From Aurantiochytrium sp. KH105 (lineage: Eukaryota > Sar > Bigyra > Thraustochytrida > Thraustochytriidae), in NCBI GenBank assembly GCA_003116975.1, contig BGKB01000056.1, forward strand, positions 62,001 through 126,000: 64,000 bases of DNA. The letters run 5' to 3'. The notes below the pieces were generated by a model. It was not told the DNA's origin. It was given only the letters and a program-made list of their open reading frames with translations, and did no database searches. The first letter of the stretch is position 1. Each line of letters starts with the position of its first letter. This document shows, piece by piece, positions 61,992 to 64,000 of this stretch. The position numbers and the translations under genes are program-made.

Positions 61992-62040
<49 letters not shown>
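61992..62040. repeat. (TGCC)n tetranucleotide repeat
   Basis: About 12 perfect units. Confidence 0.95.
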
Positions 62041-63143
62041 ACGTTCGGCGGCCGCCTCGACACACGATCAGCCGCTGCCGGTCGCTCGCCCCTTGTTCTT
62101 AATCAGTGAGTCAGTGCGTCTGTCTGTCTGACTGTCAGCTTCTCTGCAGTCGCAGGTCCGAGCGCGTCGATCCCGGCGGTAGTATCAATCCTTCGTCCCT
62201 TCCGTCTTTTTCCTCCTCTTTCCCTCCTCTTTCCCTTCTCTTTGGCCTGGCACGGCATCAGGCATGGCATCTGCCTGCTTGGCTTGGCTTGGCTTTTCCC
62301 TCCCTCCCTCCTTCACTCGCTCCGCGCACGCCCGCCGCCGCCTGCGAGGCCGACGATGGACGGTCCCTTGGGCGGCCGGCCGCCCAGATGAGTCGATGGG
62401 TAGGGCATCGATCGATCGAGCAGCGACGGCGCGAAGAGCTAGCGAGCGAGCTACGCAAGCAAGCAAGCAGATGCAGACGCCTCGCGCTCCTCCTTCTTTC
62501 GTTCGTTCGTTCGCTCGCTCGCTCGCTCGCTCCGTCTGCAGCGCAGTCCAACGCCCTGCGCCGCACCGAAGTCTCCCTCTCTCCCTCTCTCCTGCTCGCC
62601 CGCCCGCCCGCGCGCTCGCCTTCGCGCCGGCCGGAGCTCTCGCGCGGCTGCCCGCCCCCCCCGCGCGAGCTCGAGTTGTTTTCGCAAAAAAAAAAAAAAA
62701 GGAAAAAGGAAAGGAAAAAGAAAGCTAAAAAGAAAGCTAAAAAGAAAGGAGAAAAAGGGCAAGAAGAAAGAAAGAAAGAAAGAAGGAGAGGCGGGCAGGC
62801 AGGCAGATCGTCGAGGAGCGAGCTCGCGGCGCCCGCGCGCAGAGCCCTCCCTCCCTTCGCGCAGAGCCGAGCGTCGAGCCGCGCGTCTCCGCACATCACT
62901 ACGGAGCGAGACGAAGCGTCGCGACGCAGCGCGTCTCCGCGCGCCACAGCGCAGCTGCTGAGCCCGCCCGCGCCGCCGGCGTCTCCGCGCGCCGAAGGCA
63001 AAGAAAGGCGAGCTAAGCAGAGAAAGGCAGAAAGGCAGAAAGGCAAAGGCAAGCAAACCAGCAAAGCGCGCTTCTTCGCGCCCGGACCAAGCGCGGCCGC
63101 CGCTCCCTCGCCCGCGCGCCCGCTCGCCCACCCGCGCCGCGCG

Positions 63144-63503
63144 NNNNNNNNNNNNNNNNNNNNNNNNNNNNNNNNNNNNNNNNNNNNNNNNNNNNNNNNN
63201 NNNNNNNNNNNNNNNNNNNNNNNNNNNNNNNNNNNNNNNNNNNNNNNNNNNNNNNNNNNNNNNNNNNNNNNNNNNNNNNNNNNNNNNNNNNNNNNNNNNN
63301 NNNNNNNNNNNNNNNNNNNNNNNNNNNNNNNNNNNNNNNNNNNNNNNNNNNNNNNNNNNNNNNNNNNNNNNNNNNNNNNNNNNNNNNNNNNNNNNNNNNN
63401 NNNNNNNNNNNNNNNNNNNNNNNNNNNNNNNNNNNNNNNNNNNNNNNNNNNNNNNNNNNNNNNNNNNNNNNNNNNNNNNNNNNNNNNNNNNNNNNNNNNN
63501 NNN
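63144..63503. other. assembly gap (360 N)
   Basis: A run of 360 undetermined bases flanked on both sides by GCGC/CCCG-rich repeats, probably a scaffold join across an unsequenceable GC-rich repeat. True size unknown. Confidence 0.99.
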
Positions 63504-64000
63504 GCGCGCCCGCCGGCCGAGCAGAGCGGCGAGGCCCCGCGAGGCCAGGCCTAGCTAGCGCGGGCGTTCTTGCCCGCCCGCCCGCCCTCCCTCCCTCCCT
63601 CCCGCCTCCCTCCCGCCGCCCGGCGACGCGCCGCGAGCCGCGCAGGCAGCGCGCCCGGCCTCGCCCGCTCGCGCGCGCGCCCCCTGCCCCGCGCGGCGCG
63701 GCCTCGCGCGGCGCAGCGGCGCAGCGCAGGCGGCGCGGCGGCGCGGCAGCCGCAGCGAAGGCGGCCAAGCAGAGGAAAGGGCGAGCGAAGCAGGCAGGCA
63801 GGCAGGCAGAGCAAGCAGAAGGAGCAGCGGAGGCAAGAAAGAAGGGAGGGAGAGAGAGAAAGAAAGAAAGCAGGAGAGCGAGGAAGAGCGAGGCGAGAAG
63901 AGCGCCGGCCGGGTCAGCGCGGCGCGGCCCTGCGGCAGCCCGCAGCCCCCGCGGGGAACGCAGGCGGGCCCCCACTGCGGCTGTTTTGCCGCGGCTGCGG

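Larger units (their letters stand above)
56418..64000. other. repeat-dominated region without recognised genes
   Basis: About 7.6 kb of low-complexity DNA. It holds AAAAG (57585-57685), GGGCCAG (58015-58070), AAGC (58095-58120), GTCA (58178-58198), TCGCC (58843-58873), GGCT (60283-60305), GGCA (60867-60935), GGCGA (61240-61282, 61650-61690), GACGA (61700-61735), TGCC (61992-62040), TTCG/CTCG (62497-62532) and GAAA runs, and an assembly gap. One 86-codon minus frame (56796-57056) is listed separately. All other open frames are repeat translations. Confidence 0.5.

Noticed and set aside
62106..63975. Long frames spanning the N gap
   Set aside because: They exist only because undetermined bases carry no stops; the flanking sequence is repeat.

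Overview
This is a GC-rich nuclear eukaryotic window of 64 kb, with a 360-base assembly gap near its right end. About 17 protein genes can be supported. Most are intronless; the few introns have GTAAGT/GTATGT-type donors and CAG/TAG acceptors. The gene set (UTP5/WDR43, VMA22/CCDC115, KIN17, PLAA, DHHC palmitoyltransferase, BAR-PH-ArfGAP, SLC25 carriers) is that of a free-living protist. Compact intron-poor genes, a bacterial-type aldolase/dehydrogenase fusion and microsatellite-rich intergenic DNA would suit a thraustochytrid or other microbial stramenopile. That assignment is inference and was not tested.

Layout. 1-1123 (-): first exon of a DBP2/DDX5-type RNA helicase whose first intron runs off the left edge. 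1524-3641 (+): purple acid phosphatase-like protein. 4090-5314 (-): atypical mitochondrial carrier. 8910-10467 (+): five-exon basic-amino-acid/ornithine-type mitochondrial carrier. 11246-13258 (-): UTP5/WDR43. 13938-14537 (+): VMA22/CCDC115. 14870-16867 (-): membrane-anchored M14 carboxypeptidase. 17283-17714 (+): hypothetical protein. 17778-18920 (-): three-exon NIP30/PIP30 protein. 21519-24629 (+): 2-oxoglutarate dehydrogenase E1. 25022-29195 (-): giant cysteine-peptidase/E1-like/kinase-fold fusion. 29560-30480: AT-rich island. 31078-32190 (+): four-helix membrane protein. 32948-34066 (-): DHHC palmitoyltransferase. 34893-36233 (+): KIN17. 36813-39032 (+): aldolase/short-chain dehydrogenase fusion. 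39858-42254 (+): PLAA/Doa1. 43495-44793 (-): mitochondrial arginase. 51147-56417 (+): GYF-GYF-BAR-PH-ArfGAP-ankyrin protein. From 56418 to the end the DNA is almost entirely simple-sequence repeat.

Neighbouring genes alternate strand nearly throughout, giving divergent promoter pairs and convergent 3' ends. Several products act in mitochondria and could meet in arginine/ornithine/glutamate metabolism (ornithine-type carrier, arginase, OGDH), although they are not adjacent. PLAA and the E1-like fusion both concern ubiquitin-type biology.

The most unusual item is the 1345-residue fusion at 25022-29195. One polypeptide appears to carry a papain-like (deubiquitinase/ULP-type) peptidase, a ThiF/MoeB/UBA-type activating domain with a complete zinc ribbon, and a C-terminal kinase-fold domain lacking the usual catalytic Asp. 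Other points of note are a palindromic TAGGCCTA element recurring only between genes, the AT-rich island, and the GYF-ArfGAP architecture.
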